DNA from: Actinernus sp. WN-2022
Lineage: Eukaryota > Cnidaria > Anthozoa > Actiniaria > Actinernidae
Direction: 5' to 3'
Length of the DNA stretch: 64,000 nt
Assembly (NCBI GenBank): GCA_030867875.1
Contig: JAOWCC010000936.1
Span: forward strand, 17,368,095-17,432,094
This document shows, piece by piece, positions 63,761 to 64,000 of this stretch. Numbering within the stretch: position 1 is the stretch's first letter; each line of letters starts with the position of its first letter. The notes under the pieces are model-generated. The model did not search any database, had not been told where the DNA came from, and was given only the letters and a program-made list of their open reading frames with translations. The position numbers and the translations under genes were made by a program.

Positions 63761-64000
63761 TGGCGCTTAAACGGGGTCAAAATGATCAGCATGAAGAACG
63801 AAACGACTAACTGTTGAATGATATAGTTAAAACAGTGGTGATCTAATTACCGCTTGTGCAATGAAAAGGACAAGACACAAATGATATAAGCTAAAGACAA
63901 ATGATCTAGCTACCAACGTCGAAATGATTCAAACAAATCTGGAATGGAATATACTAAACACAACCCATCTAGTGATCAACATCTAAATGACACGATAAAC
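63761..64000. other. Non-coding to the window end
   Basis: AATGAT words recur at irregular spacing (near 63,782, 63,816, 63,879, 63,900, 63,923). No gene was recognised. Confidence 0.35.

Overview
This window reads as intron-bearing animal nuclear DNA, most likely from a cnidarian and probably an anthozoan such as a stony coral. Three things suggest this: a three-exon secreted fibrinogen-domain lectin gene, a secreted beta-helix protein gene of a type common in anthozoans, and a dense mix of retroelement families (BEL/Pao, a Penelope-like element with GIY-YIG endonuclease, DIRS/Ngaro, LINEs) with DNA-transposon derivatives (PIF/Harbinger-like, hAT-like, pogo-like, TTAA-flanked foldbacks). No bacterial operon, CRISPR array, rRNA or intact tRNA gene was seen. 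The organism assignment is inference.

Layout. Positions 1-4,970 hold small repeats, MITEs, tRNA-derived SINE debris, a LINE fragment and a poly-G-ended element. Positions 4,971-12,424 are one decayed BEL/Pao retrotransposon on the minus strand. It carries three later insertions: a LINE, a 964-bp inverted-repeat element in gag, and a 158-bp MITE in the 5' LTR. Positions 12,425-20,465 are repeats, including TTAA foldbacks, a Harbinger-like element with a MADF exon and a nested pair of inverted-repeat elements. Positions 20,466-23,504 hold the one clearly intact gene, a 281-residue fibrinogen-related protein. Positions 23,505-33,060 are intergenic DNA with MITEs, Penelope remnants, a SINE, a (GATCT)n tract and a pogo-like element containing a hAT-like element. 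Positions 33,062-37,007 are a broken DIRS/Ngaro element on the minus strand. Positions 37,008-41,247 hold more foldbacks and a Penelope remnant with a hammerhead-like hairpin. Positions 41,248-42,600 are the 5' part of a secreted beta-helix gene, with a one-base frameshift in a G run.

The most striking structure is a 15-kb satellite at 42,601-57,549 that cuts that gene off. It has 37 full units of 401 or 402 bp plus a partial unit. The two length variants are arranged in an 11-unit higher-order repeat of 4,417 bp, present three times in a row (43,805; 48,222; 52,639). The 402-bp variant always holds an 81-codon open frame, while the 401-bp variant truncates it at 55 codons. Each unit also has a 19-bp inverted repeat. 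The array ends at that hairpin and passes into a (TA)n tract and three back-to-back long-inverted-repeat elements (57,566-61,962). Positions 62,315-63,475 hold several broken reading frames of unknown origin, followed by more dispersed repeat.

Only the fibrinogen-related gene looks able to make a full product. Most of the window is a record of nested transposition. Target-site duplications, an internal paralogous empty site and paired LTRs let the order of several insertions be read directly.
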